Source: Enterococcus asini ATCC 700915 (lineage in GTDB: Bacteria; Bacillota; Bacilli; Lactobacillales; Enterococcaceae). Taken from it: a DNA stretch of 64,000 bases. Under the pieces are notes generated by a model. That model did no database searches. It saw nothing but the letters and a program-made list of their open reading frames with translations, and was not told the origin of the DNA. The position numbers and the translations under genes were made by a program. Positions within the stretch are counted from its first letter, which is position 1. The number at the start of each line of letters is the position of its first letter. Positions 16,082 through 24,337 of this stretch are shown one piece after another. Where the stretch lies: assembly GCF_000407365.1 (NCBI RefSeq), contig NZ_ASVU01000001.1, positions 496,001 through 560,000 of the forward strand, given 5' to 3'.

Positions 16082-17266
16082 ATGTTCAATATTAAAACTT
16101 TTAATGCCATCGCTCCAGAAGGCATGTCCCGATTTGACAAAGACAACTACACCATCAACGAAAGAGAGACACCGGATGGCATTATTTTACGTAGCCAAAA
16201 GCTCCATGATTATGCCTTTCCGGAAAGTGTCTTAGCTGTGGCTCGGGCCGGAGCGGGTACGAATAACATCCCCGTGGCAGAGTGTACAGAAAAAGGCATC
16301 GTGGTCTTCAATACCCCTGGTGCTAATGCCAATGCGGTGAAAGAATTGGTTTTAGCCAGTCTTTTGCTTTCCGTGCGGCCAATTTTACAAGGAGCTCAGT
16401 GGGTGCAAGGATTAACCGGTGAGGACGTGGAAGCCCAAGCCGAAGCCCAAAAGGCCCAGTTTGCCGGTCATGAATTAGAAGGTAAAAAACTTGGGGTCAT
16501 CGGTTTAGGGGCGATTGGCGCCATGGTGGCCAATGACGCCTACCGTCTCGGCATGGAAGTCATGGGCTTTGATCCCTTCGTCTCCGTGGATACCGCTTGG
16601 ACGATTTCTCGCCGTGTGCAACGGGCCCAAGACCTCAATGAAGTCCTGACGACTTGTGACTTCATCACGGTTCACGTGCCTTTGACGGACAAGACAAAAG
16701 GTATGATTGGTGCTGGTGAAATCGCCAAAATGAAACCAACCGCAAAACTCTTCAACTTTGCTCGTGGGGGCATCGTGGACGACGATGCGGTGCTAACTGC
16801 CTTAGAAGCCACGGAATTAGCCGGTTATACGACGGACTTTGCGGATGAAAAACTCTTGCATCACGATAAGATCCTCGTCTTGCCTCACCTAGGAGCTTCT
16901 ACGGATGAAGCCGAGGTCAACTGTGCCAAAATGGCGGCCCGCACTTTGAAACGCTTCTTGGAAACTGGTGTGATTAAACGCTCTGTCAACTTTCCTACCG
17001 TGGAAATGGCCTTTAACAGCCCTTACCGCATCACCATTATCAATAAAAATGTACCGAATATGTTAGGACAGATTTCTTCTGCTGTGGCGGAAGAAGGCAT
17101 TAATATTGAAAACATGGTCAACCGAGGACGAGATGACTACGCTTATACTTTGGTAGATATTAACGAAGATGATGAGGCCAAAGTCGCCGCCGTGGCAGAA
17201 AAACTCACAGCCAATCCGGAAATCATCCGAGTGCGCGTGATTAAAAACGAAACGGGGGCCTGCTAA
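16082..17266 (+). CDS. serA: D-3-phosphoglycerate dehydrogenase
   Basis: This 394-residue NAD-dependent dehydrogenase performs the first step of serine synthesis. The substrate domain is followed by the Rossmann motif GLGAIGAMVAND and the catalytic Arg/Glu/His set (ARGGIVDDDAV, HLGASTDEAEVN). The last ~75 residues form an ACT domain (ITIINKNVPNMLGQISS) that in other SerA proteins binds serine for feedback inhibition. No spacing separates it from serC or the following gene. The ~390-residue length is that of the short form with one ACT domain and no intervening domain. Confidence 0.95.
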   Translation: MFNIKTFNAIAPEGMSRFDKDNYTINERETPDGIILRSQKLHDYAFPESVLAVARAGAGTNNIPVAECTEKGIVVFNTPGANANAVKELVLASLLLSVRPILQGAQWVQGLTGEDVEAQAEAQKAQFAGHELEGKKLGVIGLGAIGAMVANDAYRLGMEVMGFDPFVSVDTAWTISRRVQRAQDLNEVLTTCDFITVHVPLTDKTKGMIGAGEIAKMKPTAKLFNFARGGIVDDDAVLTALEATELAGYTTDFADEKLLHHDKILVLPHLGASTDEAEVNCAKMAARTLKRFLETGVIKRSVNFPTVEMAFNSPYRITIINKNVPNMLGQISSAVAEEGINIENMVNRGRDDYAYTLVDINEDDEAKVAAVAEKLTANPEIIRVRVIKNETGAC

Positions 17267-18493
17267 ATGGTCCAAGTTCGCCCTTTTCCTGGGATTCGCC
17301 CTGCTACTGAGCTGGCGGCCCAAGTGGCGTGTCTCCCCTATGATGTGGTGAATTCCACTGAAGCCCAAGCGTTAGCCGCGGACAATCCCTATAGTTTCTT
17401 TTATATTGACAAGGCGGAAATCGATCTGCCCCACGACCTGTCGCCTTACGATCCCCAAGTCTACCAAAAAGCCGCAGAGAACTTTCAGGACTTTTTGGCA
17501 AAGGGATGGCTCATCAAAGAACAGCAGCCCTTATTGTATCTCTATGAATTAACCATGAATGGTCGCAGTCAAACCGGTCTAGTAGCTACTACCTCCATCG
17601 ATGACTACACTTCCGGCAAGATCAAAAAGCACGAATTTACCCGGCCAGAAAAAGAAGTGGATCGGATTAAGCACATTCAAGCCTGTGATGCCAATACCAG
17701 TCCGATTTTCTTAAGTTACCGGGATGAAGAACACATCCAATGTCTCATTAGCCAGTGGCAAACTCAACAGACACCGGTCTATGATTTTACCAGCTATCAC
17801 GAGGTCCAACACCGAGTGTGGGTAATTGACGATTCAGCGATTATCGCAGACTTAACAGCGGCCTTTGACGAAGTGCCTGCCCTTTATATCGCAGACGGTC
17901 ATCATCGTACGGAGTCTGCGGTGAAAGTCGGCCTGGAAAAGCGGGCAAACAGCGAGCAAAGTAGTGAAAGTGACTACTTCTTGTCCATCATCTTCCCGGA
18001 AAGCCAGTTAGCGATTTGGGAATACAACCGCGTTTTGAATGTCGATTTGCCGCAAGATTTCTTTTCACAATTGGAGCAAGCCTTTGATGTGGCAGTCTCC
18101 GGTGTAAAAAAATCGGTAGCCCAAGGTCAGATTCAACTGTATCTGGATAGTAAATGGTACACTTTGACCATTAAAGAAGCTGTGATTCCCACGGATGCCG
18201 TGGGGCGCTTAGATGTCTCCATCTTGCAAAAACAAGTCTTTGAGAAGATTTTTGGCATTATGGATATTCGCACGGACAAGCGCATCGACTTTATCGGGGG
18301 CATTCGGGGACCGGAAGAGTTGGAGCGTTTGGTGGATAGTGGCCAGTGGCGTTTAGCCTTTTCCATGTATCCTACTCAAATGGAAGACTTATTAGCCGTG
18401 GCAGATGCTGGAGAAATCATGCCACCGAAGTCCACTTGGTTTGAACCAAAGCTTTTAAGTGGTTTGTTCTTACACGATTTAGAAACTCGCTAA
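17267..18493 (+). CDS. DUF1015-family protein in the serine operon
   Basis: This 408-residue cytoplasmic protein belongs to DUF1015 (COG4198). The conserved features are the N-terminal PFPGIRP, CLPYDVV, NPYSFFYIDK, a YxDGHHR-type motif (YIADGHHRTESAV) and GGIRG late in the sequence. Its ATG directly follows the serA stop, so it is made together with SerC and SerA. The biochemical role is unproven. No serB is seen in this window; a part in phosphoserine or serine phosphate chemistry is suggested by context only. Similar serC-serA-DUF1015 clusters are, as far as I recall, found in other Firmicutes and Bacteroidetes. Confidence 0.85.
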   Translation: MVQVRPFPGIRPATELAAQVACLPYDVVNSTEAQALAADNPYSFFYIDKAEIDLPHDLSPYDPQVYQKAAENFQDFLAKGWLIKEQQPLLYLYELTMNGRSQTGLVATTSIDDYTSGKIKKHEFTRPEKEVDRIKHIQACDANTSPIFLSYRDEEHIQCLISQWQTQQTPVYDFTSYHEVQHRVWVIDDSAIIADLTAAFDEVPALYIADGHHRTESAVKVGLEKRANSEQSSESDYFLSIIFPESQLAIWEYNRVLNVDLPQDFFSQLEQAFDVAVSGVKKSVAQGQIQLYLDSKWYTLTIKEAVIPTDAVGRLDVSILQKQVFEKIFGIMDIRTDKRIDFIGGIRGPEELERLVDSGQWRLAFSMYPTQMEDLLAVADAGEIMPPKSTWFEPKLLSGLFLHDLETR

Positions 18494-18539
18494 GCAAAAC
18501 CTTCTGTCTAGTATCACCTACTGGACAGAAGGTTTTGCT
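18494..18539 (+). terminator. Terminator of serC-serA-DUF1015
   Basis: GCAAAACCTTCTGTC (18494-18508) pairs with GACAGAAGGTTTTGC (18524-18538). Confidence 0.8.
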
Positions 18540-18664
18540 GTTTGCTGCCAGTTTTATAAACTATGCCTGTATCGTAAAAGAATTCTTCGAAAAAAAATGG
18601 CCCTTGTAGTATCATAGAAGAGATTAGAAAACGCTTTATCGAATAAAAGCAAAGGAGGCTCCTT

Positions 18665-19042
18665 ATGACTACGGAAAAACAACAAAAGTGGGCTTTGATA
18701 CTGCTCTACGGACTCTTATTCCTAGACAGTTGTCTGTTGCACCAGTTCTTTTATTTGCCCGTCGTCAGAATTCCCTTGGTGCTTGTCACTTTAGGCATCT
18801 TCTTTTTTTGGCGTTACTTGAATAAGCAAGGCATCCTCACCCTTTCTTTTTTCAGTTCTTTATTTCAGGGCAACTTGCGCAAGAATGAGCGGCGCTTTTT
18901 GTACGCCGTTCCCTTACTATTTATGCCGATTCTGCGATTTCACGAGATTTCAGTAGAAGACGTGGTGCTTTCACTCCTTTTTGCGGTGATTTCCATCCTC
19001 TTAAGAGTCTTGGATCAAAAACAGTTCTTTAAGCAACACTGA
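18665..19042 (+). CDS. Small integral membrane protein, 125 residues
   Basis: I do not recognise a family. AAAGGAGG precedes the ATG. Two hydrophobic helices lie near residues 9-47. A basic stretch (QGNLRKNERR) follows the second, and two more helices sit at about 77-87 and 98-113, suggesting four membrane passes. Isolated gene with its own promoter region and terminator. No partner is evident from context. Confidence 0.7.
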   Translation: MTTEKQQKWALILLYGLLFLDSCLLHQFFYLPVVRIPLVLVTLGIFFFWRYLNKQGILTLSFFSSLFQGNLRKNERRFLYAVPLLFMPILRFHEISVEDVVLSLLFAVISILLRVLDQKQFFKQH

Positions 19043-19061
19043 CTTTTACACTCAGATAAAC

Positions 19062-19110
19062 AGCAAAAAGACAGCCCTTCTTACAGATAAGAAGAGCTGT
19101 CTTTTTTTGC
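19062..19110. terminator. Bidirectional terminator
   Basis: GCAAAAAGACAGC (19063-19075) pairs with GCTGTCTTTTTTTGC (19096-19110), with an inner TTCTTA/TAAGAA stem. It serves the membrane gene and the converging phosphoesterase. Confidence 0.85.
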
Positions 19111-19123
19111 GTTCCACTTACAA

Positions 19124-19729
19124 TCAATGACGTAATTTCGCCAACTCGGCAGCCTTGGCTGCGGCAATGATGCCAATCTGATTTTCCGAAATTGGCATGC
19201 CAAAAGGTTGTTTCTCTGGTAAGTAACTCAACTCCGGGGCATCCACGCCCACATTGAGATTTTCTTTAATGGGAATGCTGGAGTAATGGATATGCCCGTG
19301 AATATTGCGGATATTTTTAGTGATTCCTAAAAGCACCGGATAGTGGGTCAAGTAATACTGGTGGTGATCAAATTTGATGATCACGCCCACATCGTGAAAG
19401 AAAAACTTCTTCCCTTTGCTGTGCCCCGGATCATGGGCAGCCAGATATTTGAAAAAAGCCCGGCTGTCGTGATTGCCTTTGACAAAGTGAATCTGACCAT
19501 TTAAACGGGTCAATAGTGCCAAAATCTCAGGATAACCCGCCTCGTATTTGGGATGCATGGCGATATCCCCTAAATTGTACACCACGTCATTGTCTTTTAC
19601 GACGCGGTTCCAATTGGTCACCATCACTTCATTCATCTCCGTCACCGTGCGAAACGGTCGGGGAGCAAAGTCATTGTCCCCTAAAAGATCAGCATGAAAA
19701 TAATGCGTATCTGCAGTAAAAAATTTCAT
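19124..19729 (-). CDS. Calcineurin-like metallophosphoesterase
   Basis: This 201-residue protein shows the full set of metallophosphatase motifs: DTHYFH (D-x-H), NLGDI (GD), KGNHD (GNHD), THYP and HGHIH (GHxH). It should bind two metal ions. GGAGG eight bases before ATG 19729 fixes the start; an in-frame ATG at 19753 lacks one. Members of this small subfamily are often annotated as phosphoesterases of unknown substrate. No signal peptide; cytosolic. Stands alone. Confidence 0.85.
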   Translation of the reverse strand: MKFFTADTHYFHADLLGDNDFAPRPFRTVTEMNEVMVTNWNRVVKDNDVVYNLGDIAMHPKYEAGYPEILALLTRLNGQIHFVKGNHDSRAFFKYLAAHDPGHSKGKKFFFHDVGVIIKFDHHQYYLTHYPVLLGITKNIRNIHGHIHYSSIPIKENLNVGVDAPELSYLPEKQPFGMPISENQIGIIAAAKAAELAKLRH

Positions 19730-19825
19730 CAGGGAGACCTCCTTTGCCATCAAGACGGACGACTACTTCTCCTTAAGTATAAAGCACTGCCAGATAAGAA
19801 ACAAATCATCCTTCTTTAAACCAAA

Positions 19826-19856
19826 ACAAAAACGCCTCCTGCAAAGGAAGCGTTTG
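19826..19856 (-). terminator. Terminator after the DUF1831 gene
   Basis: AACGCCTCC (19831-19839) pairs with GGAAGCGTT (19846-19854) with one G-U type position, followed by T-rich sequence on the minus strand. Confidence 0.75.
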
Positions 19857-19858
19857 GT

Positions 19859-20203
19859 TTAGTCGACTTTTACTAACAAACCACGACTGATAAAGCCGTC
19901 CATAAGAAAGTAAAATTTGTCTTGAAGCATTTTGTGGGCCTCGTCTTTAAAAATATTGACCGCTTTTAGCCCGTTATTCGTCGTAATCGACATCTTCAAA
20001 GTTTTCACGTCTTTGGAGACCGTGATTTTCAACTTAAATCCTTCTTTGCTTTGGGGGGTTGCTTCCAAAGGGCGAATCAATTGAAAATTGCCCCCATTGG
20101 TTTCCACAAAGCCATTGTCTCGTAAAGTATAGCGCTTTGCCGTTGGTGCGATCGCGTAGGCCTGAGTGCTACCTAATACCGTTGCTTGCGTTTCGAATGC
20201 CAT
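19859..20203 (-). CDS. DUF1831-family protein
   Basis: This 114-residue protein matches DUF1831, a small Lactobacillales family usually found directly after a cysteine desulfurase, as here (72 bases downstream). Recognisable features are the N-terminal AFETQATVLGSTQAYAI, KRYTLRDNGFVET and C-terminal FLMDGFISRGLLVKVD. It has no cysteine, so it cannot itself relay persulfide. A role as partner of the desulfurase is suggested by gene order only. It shares an operon with the 20276-21409 gene and a terminator follows. Confidence 0.85.
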   Translation of the reverse strand: MAFETQATVLGSTQAYAIAPTAKRYTLRDNGFVETNGGNFQLIRPLEATPQSKEGFKLKITVSKDVKTLKMSITTNNGLKAVNIFKDEAHKMLQDKFYFLMDGFISRGLLVKVD

Positions 20204-20275
20204 AATTCCACCTCATTTGTCGTCGATACTTTTATTATATAAGTTGGCTCTTGCTTTGACTAGCCTAAATCCCGC

Positions 20276-21409
20276 TTATTTCTGCAAGATGGCGATCAAG
20301 GAATCCGCCAAAAACTGGACTTGCTCCGCCGTATTGCCAAAGCCAAAGCTGACCCGAATGGACTCTTTGGTGACCGGACTCTTACTGCCATACATAGCCT
20401 CTAGAACGTGGGACGGTTCCACATTTCCCGCGGTACAAGCAGAGCCGGTGGAAATCGCCAATTGCTTCAAGTCGAGCTTCATCAACAGCAAATCATTGGA
20501 AACGCCGGGAAAACGCAAGTTCAACACGTGAGGTAGCTTGTTTACAGGATCCCCATTTAGTTGCCAATTGACGCCAGCCGCATCTAAAGCCTCAGTCAAA
20601 AGCTTAGCAAAATGACGGTAGCGATTGCCATTTTCCACCATTGCATCCGCAGTTAACAAGCTGGCCGCTTTGGCCATGCCCCCGATTCCTGGTAGATTTT
20701 CCGTACCTGCTCGGCGTTTTTCTTCCTGCTCGCCCCCTCTAAGATAAGCGGGCAAAGAAACTTGGTCACTCTTATACAAGAAACCCACGCCTTTAGGTCC
20801 ATTGAACTTATGGGCCGAAGCACTTAGAAGATCGATACCCAGCTCTTTGGGGGAAATCGTCACCTTCCCATAGGCCTGTACAGCATCCGTGTGGAAAACC
20901 GCCTGATGCTCTTTCAATAATGCCCCAATCTCCGCAATGGGCAAAAGATTGCCGGTTTCGTTATTGGCGTACATCACGGAAACCAAAATCGTATCTTTGC
21001 GCGAGGCCGCTTCTAAATCACTTAAGGAAATCTGACCTTGTTCATTCACCGGTAAATACGTCACCTCAAAGCCTTGAGATTCGAGATAATGCATGGGTTC
21101 TAGCACCGCGGGATGTTCAATAGCGGTGGTGATAATGTGGCGCCCAAGGTCTTTGCGACTCATGGCAACCCCAATTAAGGCAGTATTGTCCCCTTCCGTG
21201 CCACCACTGGTAAAGATGATTTCGTGGCTTTTCACCCCGAGGCTGGTCGCAAGCACATCCCGGGCCAACTCCAGCTCCATGGCCGCCTTACGACCATAGC
21301 CATGAATGCTCGACGGATTGCCAAAGGTGGTCTCGGCCAGGCGATTCATCTCCGCCAGTGCTTCTGGATGCAACGGTGTCGTAGCCGCGTGATCAAAATA
21401 CCCTTCCAT
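20276..21409 (-). CDS. Cysteine desulfurase (NifS/IscS family)
   Basis: This 377-residue class V PLP enzyme releases sulfur from cysteine as an enzyme-bound persulfide. It starts with YFDHAATTPLHPEAL, has the PLP lysine in SAHKFNGPKGVGF, and the catalytic cysteine in STGSACTAG, placing it in the NifS/IscS class I type. No iscU, sufU or thiI lies beside it; the partner gene is DUF1831. The proximity of mnmA suggests it feeds tRNA thiolation. Ribosome binding site GGGAAG is seen before the ATG. Confidence 0.92.
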   Translation of the reverse strand: MEGYFDHAATTPLHPEALAEMNRLAETTFGNPSSIHGYGRKAAMELELARDVLATSLGVKSHEIIFTSGGTEGDNTALIGVAMSRKDLGRHIITTAIEHPAVLEPMHYLESQGFEVTYLPVNEQGQISLSDLEAASRKDTILVSVMYANNETGNLLPIAEIGALLKEHQAVFHTDAVQAYGKVTISPKELGIDLLSASAHKFNGPKGVGFLYKSDQVSLPAYLRGGEQEEKRRAGTENLPGIGGMAKAASLLTADAMVENGNRYRHFAKLLTEALDAAGVNWQLNGDPVNKLPHVLNLRFPGVSNDLLLMKLDLKQLAISTGSACTAGNVEPSHVLEAMYGSKSPVTKESIRVSFGFGNTAEQVQFLADSLIAILQK

Positions 21410-21520
21410 ATCTCTTACTTCCCTTCTCTTACCAGGAGCAAAACTCCTTTCCTGTCATTTTAGCACGGAGCATATACCTTGGCAAAAGATTGCCCATTGA
21501 GACAAGGGACGCTCTTACAC

Positions 21521-21551
21521 AAAAAGGACCCTTCTAAAAATGAAGGGCCTT
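21521..21551 (-). terminator. Terminator of the AraC-type gene
   Basis: AAGGACCCTTC (21524-21534) pairs with GAAGGGCCTT (21542-21551) with one mismatch, followed by five T on the minus strand. Confidence 0.7.
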
Positions 21552-21557
21552 CGCTAG

Positions 21558-22430
21558 TTATTTTAAAGTAGATTTAGGTTCCACAGCCAACCACAGTTCA
21601 CTGTAAACGTTGCTTAAGTCTTCTTCAAACTTTGTGAAAGAAATCTCCGGAGCGTCTACTAGTTGGTAATCAGAGCTAGGTAGCCACTGGGCAAAAGCAT
21701 TCGCCCAAGTTTCTTGCAGACTCTGAGGATAGGCTCCTTGACTAGGAAATACCACCCAAGTATGCGCTGCTACCCCCACTGTTTCCAAATCATCATAGGG
21801 ATTTTCCTGTGAAGTAACAAAGCCGATGAGCTGGGTCAGCTCTCCTTGTTCCGCCAGACGGCCTTCTGAAAAATCATAAGATGCATTTACCACTTGCTTA
21901 GGATATAAGTCCCCTAGTTCATGCATATGAGCTCGCTGTTCTGCCGTGATGGACTGAGCTAAAGCCATGATTTCCTGATTGACCCCTTCAAACTGAATCG
22001 GTACGCGTTTGGTCACCCCGACTAATTGAAAGGCTGGTTTTTTTTCGATTCGAAATTCCATTGAAATGCCTCCTTTGACATCAATTAAAAATTTGAGAGG
22101 AGGATACGATTTTTGACGCCCACTTTGCTTCGCTTCACTGGGGGAGAAATTGGCCCAAGATTTAAAAGCCCGGGAGAAACCTTCCACACTTTGAAAGCCA
22201 TAAGTAAAAGCTACGCTGGTAACGGATTTTCCTTTGACTAGTGCTTCATTTGCCAAGGCCAAGCGGCGATATTTCACATATTCAGGAATAGAAACGCCCG
22301 CTAAAAAACGAAAAGTGCGCTTCAAATGATACTCAGATACCCCGCTTTCCCGAGCTAAAAGAGAGATATCCACTTCTTCAAGCAGCTGCTCTTCTAGTAA
22401 TTCAATCACACGGTTTAATTCCTTTAACAT
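21558..22430 (-). CDS. AraC-family regulator with GyrI-like effector domain
   Basis: This 290-residue protein has two AraC helix-turn-helix motifs in residues ~1-105 (DISLLARESGVSEYHLKRTFR; FTYGFQSVEGFSRAFKSWANFSP). Residues ~122-290 form a GyrI-like/BmrR-type effector-binding domain. This DNA-binding-first layout is that of the Rob/TipA-like group, which sense drugs or hydrophobic ligands. No transporter gene is next to it; the MFS and MATE genes are over 8 kb away. Single-gene unit. Target and ligand unknown. Confidence 0.85.
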   Translation of the reverse strand: MLKELNRVIELLEEQLLEEVDISLLARESGVSEYHLKRTFRFLAGVSIPEYVKYRRLALANEALVKGKSVTSVAFTYGFQSVEGFSRAFKSWANFSPSEAKQSGRQKSYPPLKFLIDVKGGISMEFRIEKKPAFQLVGVTKRVPIQFEGVNQEIMALAQSITAEQRAHMHELGDLYPKQVVNASYDFSEGRLAEQGELTQLIGFVTSQENPYDDLETVGVAAHTWVVFPSQGAYPQSLQETWANAFAQWLPSSDYQLVDAPEISFTKFEEDLSNVYSELWLAVEPKSTLK

Positions 22431-22527
22431 CTTACCACTCCTCTCATGACTTTAGTTTAGTTCATCTGCCAAAATGACACTTGACCATTTCCAGACAAGT
22501 TTCATCAGTTGTTTGTCAGTGGTAAAT

Positions 22528-22566
22528 AAAAACAAGGTTGGAACCCTTTGGCCCAACCTTGTTTTT
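22528..22566 (-). terminator. prs terminator
   Basis: AAAAACAAGGTTGG (22528-22541) pairs with CCAACCTTGTTTTT (22553-22566). Confidence 0.85.
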
Positions 22567-22581
22567 ATTTATTAATCATGC

Positions 22582-23553
22582 TTACTTAAAGCATTTTTCC
22601 TCTAATTTAAACAAAGGACTCATCGGTTTGTTTTCATGAATGACTTTTACCGCAGCCCCCATAAGTTCCGCACAAGTGATGTACACCATATTGTCCGGCT
22701 GGCGATCCGGCGTGGTCAAACAAGAATCCGTCACACACAAGGAAACGATATCGGATTTTTCGATCAAGTCTTTCGCCGGTGGAGAGAGTAACGCGTGAGA
22801 AGCACAGGCGTAGACTTCCTTCGCTCCGGCATCTTTAAGGAAACGGGCCGCTTTCACCAAGGTATTGCCGGTGTTTAAAATATCATCCACCATGATACAG
22901 GTCTTACCAGCCACATCCCCGATGACGTAGCCACCGTTTGGATCGCTTTCTTCTTGGTCCACAATGGCCAAAGTGGTGTTCAAGTACTCACCTAGGCTAC
23001 GGGCCCGTTGCACCCCAGAGTTTTTCGGTGATACCACTACGTAATCATCTCCAACCATTCCCAATTCCCGGTAATACTTGGCAAATAACGGCATGGTGAA
23101 CAAATTGTCCACAGGAATATCGAAGAAGCCTTGGACTTGCACCGTGTGTAAGTCTAGGGTCAAGACCCGGGTAGCCCCCGCTTCTTGCAACATATTGGCG
23201 ATTAGTTTGGCGGTAATCGGTTCGTGAGGCTTAGCCGTGCGGTCTTGCCGGGCATAAGCATAATAAGGCAAGACTACATTAATCGTCTTAGCACTTGCTC
23301 GTTTCAACGCATCAATCATGATCAACAGTTCCATGTAGTAGTCATTAACAGGCTGATTCGTCGCTTGAATCAAATACACGTGAACTCCCCGGACACTTTC
23401 TTCAATACTGATGGAAATCTCACCATCGCTGAACTGCTTAATGGCGCAGTCCCCTAGCTTGGTGCCAAAGACGGCAGCAATTTTTTCTGCCAAAGGACGG
23501 TTCCCGTTCAAGCTGAAGATCTTCAAAGGCTTTTCTGCGTAATTAACGGCCAT
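22582..23553 (-). CDS. prs: Ribose-phosphate pyrophosphokinase (second-type paralogue)
   Basis: This 323-residue enzyme makes PRPP from ribose 5-phosphate and ATP. The metal-binding DLHTVQVQGFFDIPVDNL and the phosphoribosyl loop are present, but the loop reads MVDDILNTGNTLVKA instead of the DDxIDTAGT seen in the main bacterial Prs. This resembles the second Prs (Prs2) carried by many Lactobacillales. Length and the catalytic lysine region (KNSGVQRAR) are normal except that residues around PDxG differ (VVSPKNSGVQRAR). Single-gene unit. Confidence 0.88.
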   Translation of the reverse strand: MAVNYAEKPLKIFSLNGNRPLAEKIAAVFGTKLGDCAIKQFSDGEISISIEESVRGVHVYLIQATNQPVNDYYMELLIMIDALKRASAKTINVVLPYYAYARQDRTAKPHEPITAKLIANMLQEAGATRVLTLDLHTVQVQGFFDIPVDNLFTMPLFAKYYRELGMVGDDYVVVSPKNSGVQRARSLGEYLNTTLAIVDQEESDPNGGYVIGDVAGKTCIMVDDILNTGNTLVKAARFLKDAGAKEVYACASHALLSPPAKDLIEKSDIVSLCVTDSCLTTPDRQPDNMVYITCAELMGAAVKVIHENKPMSPLFKLEEKCFK

Positions 23554-23635
23554 TTTATTTCGTTTCCTCCAATTTGTTCACAAATTTTCTCAATTATACC
23601 ACAAACTTTGCCTAATTTGGACAAAGAGGTAGGAT

Positions 23636-24181
23636 TTACGGCAAGCTCACCGTGCCATTCAGCCACTCTGCAGGGATGACTTGATTGTACTTGCCCCAGT
23701 TGTCGTGGACTTTCAAGTAGCGCTTGCCAGCAGTCGTTTCCATAAAGGCATAAGCAGTAACCCAGTGATTGCCATAGGTGGAGCCTTTTGCTTTCATCAG
23801 TCCGACGACCACAGGTTTGCCAGCTTGGATGCGCTTTGTGGCCCGGTACCAGCCCCCTACTAAAGTCGAGCGTCCCCGATAAGGCAAGTCGAAATGGGAA
23901 AAATAGCGGCTGAGGCCATGGCTGACTTGAGGAGCCAGAGTCGGCAAATCCACCGGCTGAATCAGTATCCGCAAAAAGGCCATTAAAGTTTTGCCGTTGC
24001 TACTTTTCTGCCGCCGCAAAAATTGCGGTACGATCGTTTCATCGAGGTAATCTTGATAGTACGCCAAGAGCACGGCACACGCATTGGTGCCACAGAGATA
24101 GCCACTGGTGGTGCGCCAATTGCGATAGGGCCGAAATCGCTCCTCTTCAATCCCTACCCATTCATTTAAAGGATACACCAT
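23636..24181 (-). CDS. Papain-like (C39-type) cysteine peptidase-like protein, no signal peptide
   Basis: This 181-residue protein has the layout of a papain-fold hydrolase. A Cys lies in SGYLCGTNACAV (two cysteines), a His in GNHWVTAYAF about 100 residues later, and an Asn/Asp in VHDNWGKY. GGAGGA six bases before ATG 24181 sets the start. There is no signal peptide or membrane segment, unlike bacteriocin-processing C39 domains, so it would act in the cytoplasm or leave by an unknown route. No neighbour points to a substrate. Moderate confidence in fold, none in function. Confidence 0.65.
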   Translation of the reverse strand: MVYPLNEWVGIEEERFRPYRNWRTTSGYLCGTNACAVLLAYYQDYLDETIVPQFLRRQKSSNGKTLMAFLRILIQPVDLPTLAPQVSHGLSRYFSHFDLPYRGRSTLVGGWYRATKRIQAGKPVVVGLMKAKGSTYGNHWVTAYAFMETTAGKRYLKVHDNWGKYNQVIPAEWLNGTVSLP

Positions 24182-24337
24182 AGACGCTCCTCCTTGCATT
24201 GTTTTGTTTTCAGTATACCCGATTCCCTCGCAAAAGAGGAGAGCGGCGATTTCGTATCAGGGGTAGCTGTTTCATTTTCTTTGAAGAAATCCAGCCACTA
24301 GGCGATAATAAGGAAAATACAAGAAAGAGGTGCTCCT

